Of a DNA stretch of 64,000 bases, positions 16,633 through 25,221 are shown piece by piece (the first letter of the stretch is position 1; each line of letters opens with the position of its first letter). The translations under genes and the position numbers were made by a program. The notes under the pieces are model-generated. The model was not told where the DNA came from, did not search any database, and saw nothing but the letters and a program-made list of their open reading frames with translations. Where the stretch lies: contig NZ_CP102288.1 in NCBI RefSeq assembly GCF_025151535.1, forward strand, positions 1,386,001-1,450,000, given 5' to 3'. Source of the stretch: Segatella copri DSM 18205. GTDB lineage: Bacteria; Bacteroidota; Bacteroidia; Bacteroidales; Bacteroidaceae.

Positions 16633-17877
16633 CTACTTTTTATTGGAAAACATGTACCGTGCGATGATAATCTTTTGGTTTACATGTCTGCTGGGCTATC
16701 CACGGACTTCCGCACCTGAGCCGGAATATCCCGATGTCGCTATGCATTTGCCACATTTCTCCATCTTTAATGACAGTCTTTTTATCTATCTGATGCTGAT
16801 ACCTTTGCGTCAAATCATAATAAAGACTTCCGAATATATCCAATCCTCCTCTACGCCAGTTTAAATTACCGCCCTCAGACAAAGATGTAGAATGTCCCTG
16901 CCGGGCCATAGAAGTAAACCCACCGCTCAGTCCATCACCTTGTTTCTTATTCGTTCTGATCACAATGACAGCCTTTACCGTAGCATCATATTTTGCTCCA
17001 GGATTGTTGTTGAGAGTTACGGAGGCGATGTCTTTGGAACTTATTCTATCCAGTTCCCCCTCATCCGTCAACTTCCTTCCATTCACATATACCAATGCTT
17101 CACCCTTGCCATAAACACGGTATTTTCCATCACTGCCATAAACACTCGGCACTTGCGCCATAACATCGTTGGCAGTACCAGCTTCGCTCAAAGGTGTTCC
17201 TTTCACCTGAGTAACAAGTCCTTCATTCGTCATCTCAAAGGTTTTACGATGTCCTTTTACAACCACCTTCTGCAGGTTCATTGTTGCCTCTTTCAGAGTT
17301 ATTGTCCCTATCTTACCTATATTAAAGGTATTGCTTGTCGTAATATAGCCCACACAACTTACTCTTACTATCGCCTTTTTGGCTCCACAGGGAATCACGA
17401 ACTGGCCGTTCTCATTCGTCACGCCGCCATTTATCAATGAAGAGTCACGAACATTCAGCAGGGCTACATTGGCGAAATCTATAGGGCGATGATGCGTATC
17501 TACAATACGGCCTATCATCTTGGTGGGAGTCTTCTGCGTACACTCCACCATGATATTATCCTCCACCTGCGTCATCCTGATGGGATAGAATCCTATCAGT
17601 TGCATGATGGCATCGGGAACACTCTGGTTTCTGATGCTCTTGGTCACCCTGAAATCCTCCAGTTCATCATACACGAAGTTGATGGTGTACTTATGCTGGT
17701 GGGCGTTCAAATCCTTCAACGCCGCAGAGAACGACACATTATTATATTGTCGGGTGATGCGCTGGGCATAAGACTGCTGAACCCCAAACAGCAGGAAGAG
17801 AAGAAGAAGCTCTCTGACAGGCTTGCCGCTAACGGGCATTGGTTTCCAAAAATCTCTCATAAATATATCCTCCTATC

Positions 17878-18585
17878 TTATTTCACCATCAATGTTCCGT
17901 CAATATACTCTATCTGTATGCGGTCGAAAGCATTCAAAATCTCCAGGTTCTGCTCCAAAGTCTTCGTCTTGTTCCAGTTGAAGAAGAGACGTATGTGCTG
18001 GGCACCGGCATCCACATACTCCACCTTGACATGATAGAAACCGGATAACTGAGCCAGGATGGTTCCCAATTCAGCATCATCAAACACCACCGGCTTCATA
18101 CCAAGCGAATCCTTGTTCTCTGCTGTTGCAGCACGAAGACTGTCATTCGTCAGCGCCTGGGTTGTTGCCAGCTGTTCTGTCGCAGCCTTGTTATCCGCTG
18201 TCTGATCAGAAGCCGGGAACCCCAACCAGCCATTGTGAATCGCAGCCAAGGCTACCCCCGAAAGGAAGATGATGCCAACGATGGATGCAGCAATCTTCAT
18301 CCGGTTGCGATAAACGTTCTTGGATTTGCCGGCATCCATCGCCATCTTATCCTCGTGATGTGCCTGAACAAATTCCTTCCAAGCCCCATCCACATCCACC
18401 TCCTTCGGATTGGCTTTCTTGCCAGCCATTCTCGCCATCGCCAGTTCATGGAAGAACTCCTTCACTTCCTCATCGGCAAGCAGGTGCTCCACCTGCTCGT
18501 CGGTATATTTCTCGGGATGCTCCTGCATGCCAAAGAGCATCATCCGCTTTTCTTCTTTACTCATGTTTGTCATTGTCTTGCTCAT
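17878..18585 (-). CDS. DUF4974-containing anti-sigma factor
   Basis: A 235-residue membrane-bound anti-sigma protein. Residues 1-95 are a cytoplasmic sigma-binding part; a single membrane segment lies at about 98-118 (IAASIVGIIFLSGVALAAIH); the periplasmic part has a linker and a C-terminal DUF4974 domain (VVFDDAELGTILAQLSGFY, RLFFNWNKTKTLEQNLEILN) that contacts the receptor STN domain in this signalling class. No FecR domain is seen between them, so it is a short form. It overlaps the sigma gene by 4 bases, and the interrupted receptor starts 18 bases downstream, forming a sigma / anti-sigma / receptor operon. Confidence 0.8.
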   Translation of the reverse strand: MSKTMTNMSKEEKRMMLFGMQEHPEKYTDEQVEHLLADEEVKEFFHELAMARMAGKKANPKEVDVDGAWKEFVQAHHEDKMAMDAGKSKNVYRNRMKIAASIVGIIFLSGVALAAIHNGWLGFPASDQTADNKAATEQLATTQALTNDSLRAATAENKDSLGMKPVVFDDAELGTILAQLSGFYHVKVEYVDAGAQHIRLFFNWNKTKTLEQNLEILNAFDRIQIEYIDGTLMVK

Positions 18586-19061
18586 TTAAATTGTTCCTTA
18601 ATCCAGTCCATCGCCTTCGAGAGATGGTTGAATACCGTCACCTTGCTCACTCCCACTTCATCAGCCACCTCCTGATAAGATTTCTCCTGAAGATAGCGCA
18701 GACGGAAAATAAGTTGCCGGATAGGCGGTTCCAGGTCTTCGATGAGAAGCAGCAGCCGGTCGAGCCGTTCATCGGTCTCTTCTGAGAGAATCACGTCGGA
18801 ATCATCCAGCAGCAGCTTCGCCACCCTTTCCTTCACGCTCTTATGAGCTATCAGGTTGAGACAGCGGTTGCGTACGCTCCGCATCAAGTAACCATCCTCA
18901 CTCCCAGGCACCAGAACCACATCATCGGCAAGAATCTGGGCGAATACTTCACTCACCACATCCTTGCTCTCGTCATCATCCGAAAGAATGCATCTGGCCA
19001 GATTGTACATCTTCACATAATGCTGACGGAATAACTGTTCTATGTCCTTTTTTCTGTTCAT
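18582..19061 (-). CDS. ECF RNA polymerase sigma factor
   Basis: A 159-residue complete ECF sigma factor: sigma-2 (QLFRQHYVKMYNLARCILSD, DDESKDVVSEVFAQIL), linker with YLMRSVRNRCLNLIAHKSVK, and sigma-4 helix-turn-helix (KSYQEVADEVGVSKVTVFNH, LSKAMDWIKEQ). It would direct polymerase to receptor promoters when released by the adjacent anti-sigma factor. It stands at the head of the operon; a -7 box is ~110 bases upstream. Part of its leader (about 19065-19105) repeats the leader of the other receptor units, hinting at a shared control sequence. Confidence 0.88.
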   Translation of the reverse strand: MNRKKDIEQLFRQHYVKMYNLARCILSDDDESKDVVSEVFAQILADDVVLVPGSEDGYLMRSVRNRCLNLIAHKSVKERVAKLLLDDSDVILSEETDERLDRLLLLIEDLEPPIRQLIFRLRYLQEKSYQEVADEVGVSKVTVFNHLSKAMDWIKEQFK

Positions 19062-19171
19062 ATACTATCTATACAGTTGAGCCAAGCGAAAAACTAAGCA
19101 AAACATCAACTTTTTTGTTTTTTCCTTTAAATCCGAACCGAAATCACCAAGAATCTCCCCAGTTTGGAATG

Positions 19172-19179
19172 CAAAAGTA
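19172..19179 (-). promoter_or_regulatory. -7 promoter box of the sigma/anti-sigma/receptor operon
   Basis: TACTTTTG on the minus strand, divergent from the radical SAM promoter at 19263. Confidence 0.55.
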
Positions 19180-19262
19180 CACAATCTATCGGAGATAGAA
19201 GACAAATGGTAAGGATAAATCGATTTTCAGTTGATTTATTTGTTCATTCCAACATTTTTTAG

Positions 19263-19270
19263 TACTTTTG
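19263..19270 (+). promoter_or_regulatory. -7 promoter box of the radical SAM gene
   Basis: TACTTTTG about 95 bases before the start at 19365, followed by GGAG at 19350-19355 as ribosome binding site. Confidence 0.6.
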
Positions 19271-19364
19271 CCCACCAAATTACAAACAAGTAAATAAGAT
19301 TGGTATAAAAATAGGTATTACCAAGATAAAATAAAGAATAGATTAGATAAAGGAGAATAAGATT

Positions 19365-20132
19365 ATGTCAACGATTATTTATCCATCACCGATATTCGGT
19401 CCGGTAAACTCCCGCCGTCTGGGAGTTTCACTGGGCATCAACCTCATGCCATCTGATGGCAAGGTCTGTTCATTCGACTGCGTTTATTGCGAATGCGGAT
19501 TCAACGCCGACTTCCGTCCTAAGAAGAAGCGCCCTACCCGCGAGGAGGTAAGAGAAGGATTGGAGAAGGTTTTGAAAGAGCACCACGACAACAACCAGCC
19601 TCTGGACGACATCACCTTCGCCGGAAACGGTGAACCTACGGGACACCCAGACTTCAAGGGAATCGTGGAAGATACGATGGAACTCTGCAAGAAATATTTC
19701 CCTGAAGCACAAGTATCCGTACTCAGCAACGCCACCTATATATATAAGGAGGAAGTGAGAGAGGCGCTGATGCTCGTGGATAACAACATCCTGAAACTGG
19801 ATACCGTGGATATGGATTACATCAAGAAGCTAGACCGCCCTCAGCAGCCTAACTACGACGTGAAGGATGTGATCAAATATCTGAAGATGTTCAAGGGGCA
19901 CGTCATCATCCAGACCATGTTCCTGAGAGGTGACGGTTTGGACAATACCAGCGAACATTTCGTAGCTCCTTGGCTGGAGGCAGTGAAAGACATCCAGCCT
20001 CAGCAGGTAATGGTTTATACCATCGCCCGCGAAACACCAGACAAGTTGCTGGAAAAGGCACCAAAGGAAGTACTCGATGCCATCAAGGACCGTGTAGAGG
20101 CACTGGGCATCAAGTGTACAGCCAGCTACTAA
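19365..20132 (+). CDS. radical SAM protein
   Basis: A 255-residue radical SAM enzyme. The Fe4S4 motif CSFDCVYC (Cys35, Cys39, Cys42) is in the usual place, followed by the SAM-binding DDITFAGNGEPTGHPDF. The short N-terminus IFGPVNSRRLGVSLGINLMP is typical of the 'FGPVxSRRLG' subgroup of radical SAM proteins of unknown reaction (wyosine-synthesis-like). Cytoplasmic and oxygen-sensitive. It leads a same-strand run with pyridoxamine kinase and a DMT transporter (gaps of 45 and 48 bases), which may be one operon, but the link in function is not obvious. Confidence 0.85.
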   Translation: MSTIIYPSPIFGPVNSRRLGVSLGINLMPSDGKVCSFDCVYCECGFNADFRPKKKRPTREEVREGLEKVLKEHHDNNQPLDDITFAGNGEPTGHPDFKGIVEDTMELCKKYFPEAQVSVLSNATYIYKEEVREALMLVDNNILKLDTVDMDYIKKLDRPQQPNYDVKDVIKYLKMFKGHVIIQTMFLRGDGLDNTSEHFVAPWLEAVKDIQPQQVMVYTIARETPDKLLEKAPKEVLDAIKDRVEALGIKCTASY

Positions 20133-20177
20133 GAGATAATCAGGATAAGAAAGAAAAGCAAGTAGAAAAAAGAAAGA

Positions 20178-20999
20178 ATGAAAGCGAAAAGTAATATCCT
20201 TATTATCAGCGATATGTGTGGCTACGGAAAGGTATCTGCCGCAGTTCAGATGCCTATCCTCTCTTATATGGGACTCGACGTGTTCAATCTACCCACCATG
20301 CTCATCAGTAACACGTTCCCATACGGCAAGTACGCCATTCTGGAATGCACTTCGTATATCGAGGAAGCCTTGCAGAAGTGGAACGAACTGGGCATTCACT
20401 TCGATGCCATCACCACGGGTTTCATGGCTTCGGAGCGTCAGGCTAAGCTTGTGGCACGTTATTGCAGAGAACAGGCTGCACTGGGCACCGACATCTATGT
20501 GGATCCCGTGATGGGCGATTACGGCAAGCTCTATGGTGGAGCCAGTGAGAGTACCGTGAGATGCATGAAGGAGATGCTGAGCGTATCGCATCTCTGTTTT
20601 CCCAACTATACCGAGGCTTGCCTGCTGACGGATTCGGAATACAAGGAAGAGGGAATCTCGGAGAAGGAAGCCTATGAACTGATAGATAAACTGAGAGCCA
20701 TCGGTTCCCACTCCGTGCTCATCACCTCGTGCATCGTAGAGGGGCAGCATGCCGTAGTAGGTTTCAATCATCTTACAGAAGAGTATTTCCTCCTGCCCTA
20801 CGAAGAAATCCCTGTTCAGTTCCCGGGCACCGGCGACATCTTCTCCAGCATCATCGTGGGCAGACTGAAGGACGGCGATTATCTTCGCCATGCCACCCGC
20901 ATCGCCATGGATACCCTGCGCAACTGGATAGACATCAACAAGGATGACAAGGACAAGAACCGCGGAATTCCTATAGAAAGACATCTGGGGGACTTGTAG
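20178..20999 (+). CDS. pdxY: pyridoxamine/pyridoxal kinase
   Basis: A 273-residue ribokinase-fold vitamin B6 kinase (PdxY/PdxK type) that phosphorylates pyridoxal/pyridoxamine for the B6 salvage pathway in the cytoplasm. Visible motifs: IISDMCGYGKVSAAVQMPIL (substrate pocket), the strand YVDPVMGDYGKLYGG, and the anion-hole/catalytic FPGTGDIFSS with the catalytic Asp of GTGD. Length is normal. The start ATG at 20178 follows AAAGAA; the next gene starts 48 bases after the stop. Gene symbol is by family; pdxK-like function cannot be excluded. Confidence 0.85.
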   Translation: MKAKSNILIISDMCGYGKVSAAVQMPILSYMGLDVFNLPTMLISNTFPYGKYAILECTSYIEEALQKWNELGIHFDAITTGFMASERQAKLVARYCREQAALGTDIYVDPVMGDYGKLYGGASESTVRCMKEMLSVSHLCFPNYTEACLLTDSEYKEEGISEKEAYELIDKLRAIGSHSVLITSCIVEGQHAVVGFNHLTEEYFLLPYEEIPVQFPGTGDIFSSIIVGRLKDGDYLRHATRIAMDTLRNWIDINKDDKDKNRGIPIERHLGDL

Positions 21000-21047
21000 A
21001 TTGTCATTTAGCAAACACAGAAGCAAGGGAATACCAATTAAATTATA

Positions 21048-21986
21048 ATGGAAAAGAAAGAAACAAATACACTCAGTATATTTCAGCGCCCGGTATGGGT
21101 AAGCCTGTTCGCCCTTACGGCTGCTATCTCGTGGGGATGGGCTTACCCATTGATAAAAATGGGAATGGAGGAATATCAGATTACAGCAGACATGACCGGA
21201 AGCAAGATGCTTTTTGCAGGCATCCGCTTCTTCATCTCCGGCATCATCATCCTTGCCATCGCCAGAAGCTCGCATCGTAAATTCGGATTCAAGAAGAAAG
21301 CTGTTCAAGAGAATGTCTGGTTCCTTCTCCTCTATGCACTCCTCAACACCACCCTTCATTATGCTTTCTTCTATTTCGGACTCTCACATAATGCAGGAGC
21401 ACGTTCGGCGATACTCAATTCTATGAGCGTCTTCACGGTGGTTATCTTTGCCTGCATCTTCTTCAAGAGCGACAGGATGACGTGGCGAAAGGCTTTAGGC
21501 TGCATCATCGGATTCCTGGGCATCCTTGCCTTGAACCTTGGTGGAAAGGAAAGCGGAAGTTTCACATTCCTGGGCGATGGCATGATTATCCTCAATGCCC
21601 TGTGTGGAGCCAGTGCTTCCCTGCTGACCCGAGGATTGAGCAAGAGAGTGGATGTTTTCGTAGGAACCGGTTATTCGCTGAGCATCGGTGGAGCCTTGCT
21701 GGTGATTCCTGCATTGTTAATGGGTGGTTATCTGCCAGTCATCAGCCTCTGGGGCATCACGATTCTGCTGCTGCTCATCGCCATCTCAACCATCAGTTTC
21801 GCTCTCTACAACAAATTATTGAGCTGCAATCCCGTAGGAAAGGTAGCGATATACAATTCGCTCATCCCCGTAGTAGGAGCCATCACCTCCTGCCTCTGTC
21901 TTGGCGAAACCTTCTACTGGAAGTATCTGATAGCAGGCGCATTGGCTACTGCCGGAATTTATATCATCAATAAAGGGAAGAAATAA
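21048..21986 (+). CDS. DMT-superfamily transporter (EamA)
   Basis: A 312-residue inner membrane protein with ten predicted transmembrane segments arranged as two EamA repeats (first starting SLFALTAAISWGWAYPLIK, second from ~residue 160 with GDGMIILNALCGASASLLTR). The RhaT/YdcZ-like DMT family exports amino acids, nucleosides or metabolites; the substrate is unknown. Probably the last gene of the radical SAM/pdxY run. Confidence 0.85.
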   Translation: MEKKETNTLSIFQRPVWVSLFALTAAISWGWAYPLIKMGMEEYQITADMTGSKMLFAGIRFFISGIIILAIARSSHRKFGFKKKAVQENVWFLLLYALLNTTLHYAFFYFGLSHNAGARSAILNSMSVFTVVIFACIFFKSDRMTWRKALGCIIGFLGILALNLGGKESGSFTFLGDGMIILNALCGASASLLTRGLSKRVDVFVGTGYSLSIGGALLVIPALLMGGYLPVISLWGITILLLLIAISTISFALYNKLLSCNPVGKVAIYNSLIPVVGAITSCLCLGETFYWKYLIAGALATAGIYIINKGKK

Positions 21987-22042
21987 ACATTTAAGAAACT
22001 AAAATGTCATACTTATTATTTGGCAGTTTCCCTTCTTCTTCA

Positions 22043-22050
22043 TACCTTTG
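22043..22050 (+). promoter_or_regulatory. -7 promoter box of the gene at 22078
   Basis: TACCTTTG; shows that the coding start must be the ATG at 22078 and not further upstream. Confidence 0.65.
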
Positions 22051-22077
22051 CAGCTAAAATACAAAAGAAGCAAAGAT

Positions 22078-22635
22078 ATGAAGAAGATTTTTTTGATAGC
22101 AGTTGTCTTGCTGATGATGATAAACTTCATCATCAACTATCACCATGAGGTTACGAAAGAGAAGCATACACCGATGGCGGATTTCAAAACCAAGGTAGAG
22201 ATGGCGCCCATGAAGGAATACAATGATCCGGACTTCGGCTACGTTATCAAATATCCTTGCTTCTTCCAGCAGGAGGATACTTCGGTATCGGGATACCAGG
22301 GCTATGCCCGCTTCTCATTCACCAATCATGCCAACATCATCCTGGAGAGTTACGTTACCCCCAACTATAGCAACACCCTTCAGGCTTGTGCCGATTCTCT
22401 TGCCCAGAAGCTTCATTCGGAGCGGACGATGCAGGCATCGGATAAGGCATTCATCCTCTCCGGTCCTGTCTATGAAAACGGAGTAAGAGTAGATGGCTAC
22501 AGTCATTATGATAAATTCATCAAGAGTGGCAGAATACTCTTCGTTTATTCCCTCACCTATCCCGACAGCTACAAGCCAGCCATGCCCCGACTGTTCAAAC
22601 TCATAGACGACTGGAAGGTTTTAGGGGCATATTAA
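22078..22635 (+). CDS. hypothetical exported/anchored protein
   Basis: A 185-residue protein with an N-terminal hydrophobic segment (MKKIFLIAVVLLMMINFIIN) that is either an uncleaved signal anchor or a signal peptide; the rest, from about residue 25, is polar and probably periplasmic. The body (DPDFGYVIKYPCFFQQEDTS; NIILESYVTPNYSNTLQACA; RILFVYSLTYPDSYKPAMPR) resembles the 'PsbP-like / DUF1795' small alpha-beta fold of secreted proteins with a characteristic FGYxIKYP, but I cannot name a function. Own promoter; no operon partner. Confidence 0.7.
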   Translation: MKKIFLIAVVLLMMINFIINYHHEVTKEKHTPMADFKTKVEMAPMKEYNDPDFGYVIKYPCFFQQEDTSVSGYQGYARFSFTNHANIILESYVTPNYSNTLQACADSLAQKLHSERTMQASDKAFILSGPVYENGVRVDGYSHYDKFIKSGRILFVYSLTYPDSYKPAMPRLFKLIDDWKVLGAY

Positions 22636-22748
22636 TCTGCCTTGAAGATATCCTCACGAGCCTCTTGGGATTGTATAAAAACAGTTTTCAAAGAAGATAA
22701 AAGCGCTTGATTATTTGCACAATAGTTCGTTAATAATTCAATAATGTG

Positions 22749-23325
22749 CTAAGCAGCTATACGCTGTAAGCACGAGAGATCTTTGAAAATCTTGCTAATT
22801 AAAGTTCGGTTCGGGGTGTACCCACTTGCTTTAAAAATTCGTTTCACCAGATAAATGTTGGTCATCAGTGACTTGAATGAAGACATAGAATATTCCATTC
22901 CCATCTCCTTCATAGTTACCTTGGCAACATTAGTGATGTGAACGAAGCATTGAAAGCAAAATTCGATCTTGAACCTGGTTCTATAATAAAGAAGTACCTC
23001 TTCACCCGAAAGTGAGGTGTCTGTAGAGAAGAATAGTTTCTTCTTGCCATTCGGCATCTGCCAGATGACAAGTCTAACTTTACACCTGAGTGCCTTGGAA
23101 TAGGCTATCAAAGTATAAGCTGTTCCTTCTATATCTTTCATCTCCATCTTCTCCATTCGAGTGAGGTCAAGATTCTTCATATCAATCTTGCCATCCTTGG
23201 TCTTGGGGCGACCACGTTTTCCAGTACGTGGACCAGCATAGACATAAAAGAGACAAGCATTGTCACGAAAGCGGCTTATCAAAGAGAACCCTTCTTTCTT
23301 TATCCCATTAACGTAACCATACTTT
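22749..23325 (-). pseudogene. remnant of a DDE transposase (IS4-like)
   Basis: C-terminal half of an IS4-like transposase: GPRTGKRGRPKTKDGKID, then YYRTRFKIEFCFQ, whose YRxRFKIE part is the catalytic-Glu signature. The frame extends upstream without a start (NGIKKEGFSLISRFRDNAC) to about 23325. Directly after FKIEFCFQ the protein jumps to CFVHITNVAKVTMKEMGMEY; family members have about 20-40 more residues there, so an in-frame internal deletion is likely. The N-terminal half is missing and no inverted repeats are visible: dead element. Confidence 0.75.
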
Positions 23326-23389
23326 CAGAAATTGAATCTTCCAAGATTAAAATTTTCTTAATATTTTTTGTCATTTCAAATAAAAGCCG

Positions 23390-23397
23390 TAACTTTG
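23390..23397 (+). promoter_or_regulatory. -7 promoter box of the ferritin gene
   Basis: TAACTTTG, about 87 bases before the ferritin start. Confidence 0.6.
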
Positions 23398-23483
23398 CGA
23401 TGTGCTTATAAGAAAAGGCAAAGAATTGTCATTCTTCATATATGGTACAAACAAAAAGTCTAACCCATTAAATTTAGAAAACC

Positions 23484-24005
23484 ATGCTAAACAAGAAAGT
23501 AGAAGAGGCGCTCAACGCCCAGATTAATGCAGAGATGTGGTCAGCTTACCTATATTTGTCTATGGCGGCATATTGCCATGCCAACGGCAACCCAGGTATG
23601 GGTAACTGGTTCCAGGTTCAGTTTCAGGAGGAGCAAGACCATGCCAAGATTATCTTCAATTACATCATCCAGCGTGGCGGTCACGTGGAATTGAAGGCTA
23701 TAGATGCCGTTCCTACCACATGGGAGAATCCATTGGATGTCTTCGAGTCAACCTTGGCACACGAGCAGAAGGTTACCTCCCTCATCAACAACCTCTTCGC
23801 TCTCACTACCCAGGAGAATGACTATGCCACACAGAGCATGCTCAAGTGGTTTGTAGATGAGCAGGTGGAGGAAGAGGAGAACGCCCAGAACATCATCGAC
23901 AACCTTCGCATGATCAAGGACAACGGCTATGGTCTATACATGCTCGACAAGGAGCTTGGCGCAAGAGGCTATACCCAGGCAGCGCCATTGGCCAACAAGG
24001 CGTAA
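23484..24005 (+). CDS. ftnA: ferritin (non-heme, FtnA type)
   Basis: A 173-residue four-helix-bundle ferritin that oxidises and stores iron in the cytoplasm as a 24-mer. Ferroxidase-centre residues are visible: the Glu of NAQINAEMWSAYLYLSMAAY, EEQDHAKIIFNYI (Glu and His), and the later EQVEEEENAQNII. Length is normal. Ribosome binding site not strong; the ATG at 23484 gives the conserved N-terminus MLNKKVEEALNAQINAE. A hairpin-rich repeat (24013-24154) follows directly and may end the transcript. Confidence 0.92.
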   Translation: MLNKKVEEALNAQINAEMWSAYLYLSMAAYCHANGNPGMGNWFQVQFQEEQDHAKIIFNYIIQRGGHVELKAIDAVPTTWENPLDVFESTLAHEQKVTSLINNLFALTTQENDYATQSMLKWFVDEQVEEEENAQNIIDNLRMIKDNGYGLYMLDKELGARGYTQAAPLANKA

Positions 24006-24012
24006 AATGACT

Positions 24013-24154
24013 GAACTTTCGCATATGGGGAAGTTAAGAGAAGTTAGGGAAGTTAGAAGGAAGTTAAGGGACAAATGTCCTACGTTTTACGCTAGAAGAC
24101 TATTGTCCCTTAACTTCCCGAACGACCGTAGGGAGTGATAACTTCTTTAACTTC
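24013..24154 (+). repeat. 142-bp repeat, copy 1 (inverted relative to copy 2)
   Basis: Begins GAACTTTCGCATATGGGGAA and contains tandem GAAGTTA(G/A) words and an internal palindrome (GGAAGTTAAGGGACAA pairing with TTGTCCCTTAACTTCC). Copy 2 at 27704-27845 is the same length in reverse orientation with about 85-90% identity by eye. Together they bracket 24155-27703. Confidence 0.8.
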
Positions 24155-24196
24155 AATCAATTCCCTCACTTGCGAAACTTGAATAAAATGAGTATA

Positions 24197-24204
24197 TAAA
24201 TTTG
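24197..24204 (+). promoter_or_regulatory. -7 promoter box of the orphan nucleotidyltransferase
   Basis: TAAATTTG, 25 bases before the ATG at 24229. Confidence 0.5.
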
Positions 24205-24228
24205 CGGTGAAATAGTGAATGATTGCGT

Positions 24229-24540
24229 ATGAAGAAGAACCCAATTATAGAAGCGATGCACAACAAATTGTATGAGATAGACCCTCATGCAAAGGCTATC
24301 CTTTTCGGTTCTCGCGCCAGAGGTACAGAACACGAAGGAAGCGATTGGGACATTCTTATTCTTCTCGACAAGCCAAAGGTCACTCTGCAAGATTACGACA
24401 AGTATTCCTATCCACTAAGAGAATTAGGATGGGATATTGATGAAACTATGAATCCTATACTTTTCTCCCAAAAAGAATGGGAGGAGAACCATTATACTTT
24501 ATTTAATCATAATGTAACAAGGGAAGGAATTACCATATGA
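24229..24540 (+). CDS. MNT-type nucleotidyltransferase without intact HEPN partner
   Basis: A 103-residue minimal nucleotidyltransferase with the motif ILFGSRARGTEHEGSDWDIL (GSx10DxD). Such proteins usually pair with a HEPN toxin encoded immediately downstream. Here the stop overlaps (ATGA) an 18-codon frame that ends at 24593, with no HEPN motif, so the partner seems lost. It is unlike the mntA at 9184 in sequence. It lies just inside copy 1 of the 142-bp repeat. Confidence 0.8.
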   Translation: MKKNPIIEAMHNKLYEIDPHAKAILFGSRARGTEHEGSDWDILILLDKPKVTLQDYDKYSYPLRELGWDIDETMNPILFSQKEWEENHYTLFNHNVTREGITI

Positions 24541-24593
24541 TAAAGGGAATGCGAAGCCTTGCCGACCAGGTTCTGAAGGTGATAAAGAAATAA
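24537..24593 (+). pseudogene. 18-codon remnant in the position of a HEPN partner
   Basis: Starts in the ATGA overlap with the nucleotidyltransferase stop, as real partner genes do, reads MIKGMRSLADQVLKVIKK and stops. This could be the two ends of a partner gene joined by deletion. Too short to classify. Confidence 0.4.
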
Positions 24594-24596
24594 AAT

Positions 24597-24617
24597 AGGG
24601 AACGCAGTGCGTTCCCT
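24597..24617 (+). terminator. hairpin after the orphan nucleotidyltransferase
   Basis: Perfect palindrome AGGGAACGCAGTGCGTTCCCT. It also lies just beyond the 3' end of the minus-strand DUF5675 gene. Confidence 0.6.
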
Positions 24618-24637
24618 ATCTGTTTATCACTTGTAAC

Positions 24638-25198
24638 CTATAGGATGGTAATCCAGATACTTTCGTCTCGGTCGCGCGCCGCAGTCATGGCGTTGATGAG
24701 CCGCTGCAGCCAGATGCGGGAGTTCACCACCATGCCCTCGAACTTGTTCTCTCCAACAAGGATGCAGCCTTGTGTGTCGTCAGGATAATTGCCTGCATGG
24801 ATGCGGATGCCCTCGAAATTCGGCACACCCACCAGCAATGGCAGCCAACGCTTGAATCTTGGAGAATACGATATGACCACAGGATAAGTACCCTCAGGAA
24901 TGGCAGTATGGCCAGGTACCTTACGAGCCTTCACGCCGCTCTTGCGGCTATAGCGGGCATCCACTTTCTCTGGCTTTAGCTTGATACCCAACAGATTGCG
25001 CCATGTAGGCTCCATGGTTTCACAGAGATATGTATCCTTGGACAACAGCTGGCTGTCAAAGGTATGAACCAATGTACACTTGTCGTCCTTCTTCTTGCCG
25101 GGTAGCGAGTTACGCTTTACACTACTATCGGACAGCAGATAGAGTCTGCCGATGGTATAAGTTCCTTTTTTAGCTATACGCTTTAATACTATTTCCAT
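24638..25198 (-). CDS. DUF5675 family protein
   Basis: A 186-residue protein whose C-terminal part carries the DUF5675 signature: [51 protein letters not shown]. The His/Asp/Cys pattern ([15 protein letters not shown]) resembles L,D-transpeptidase or peptidase-like active sites; the family is tied to phage-like and mobile islands of Bacteroidota and may act on peptidoglycan, but this is inference. It follows the primase gene by 23 bases on the same strand. Confidence 0.75.
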   Translation of the reverse strand: MEIVLKRIAKKGTYTIGRLYLLSDSSVKRNSLPGKKKDDKCTLVHTFDSQLLSKDTYLCETMEPTWRNLLGIKLKPEKVDARYSRKSGVKARKVPGHTAIPEGTYPVVISYSPRFKRWLPLLVGVPNFEGIRIHAGNYPDDTQGCILVGENKFEGMVVNSRIWLQRLINAMTAARDRDESIWITIL

Positions 25199-25221
25199 TT
25201 GCTTGAATGTTAAGTGTTAAA

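Larger units (their letters stand above)
15116..16722 (-). mobile_element. second ISL3-type insertion sequence, complete, inside a receptor gene
   Basis: A 1607-bp element with long inverted repeats of about 46 bp beginning GGCTCAGGTGCGGAAGTCCG and only two mismatches, flanked by perfect 8-bp duplications GGAATATC (15108-15115 and 16723-16730). It has the same two-frame transposase organisation and slippery run as the element at 1559-3057 but differs clearly in sequence and ends, so it is a related family member rather than a copy. Confidence 0.9.
13657..17860 (-). pseudogene. TonB-dependent receptor gene split by an ISL3-type element
   Basis: The N-terminal half (16731-17860) carries signal peptide, STN domain (ITRQYNNVSFSAALKDLN), regulatory-like domain, plug (VYGKGEALVYVNGRKLTD) and the first barrel strands; the C-terminal half (13657-15115) carries the rest of the barrel with the tail YKGTGAGNEEKSRL. 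Removing the IS (15116-16722) and one 8-bp duplication GGAATATC leaves one open frame of 862 codons, with the junction reading SDIGIFPKSKAQIATK. The gene was therefore intact until insertion, and precise excision would restore it. It is the natural receptor partner of the anti-sigma and sigma genes just upstream (17878-19061), so the insertion leaves that regulatory pair without its own receptor; the similar 9.9-12.5 kb receptor could substitute. Confidence 0.9.

Noticed and set aside
20289..21359. 356-codon minus-strand frame opposite pyridoxamine kinase and the DMT transporter
   Set aside because: Shadow of two clear genes; low-complexity His/Asp-rich translation and no start signals.
24050..24110. 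Tandem GAAGTTA words looked like a short CRISPR-like or iteron array
   Set aside because: Units are 7-8 bp without spacers and are part of the 142-bp repeat; no cas genes in the window. No CRISPR array was seen anywhere.
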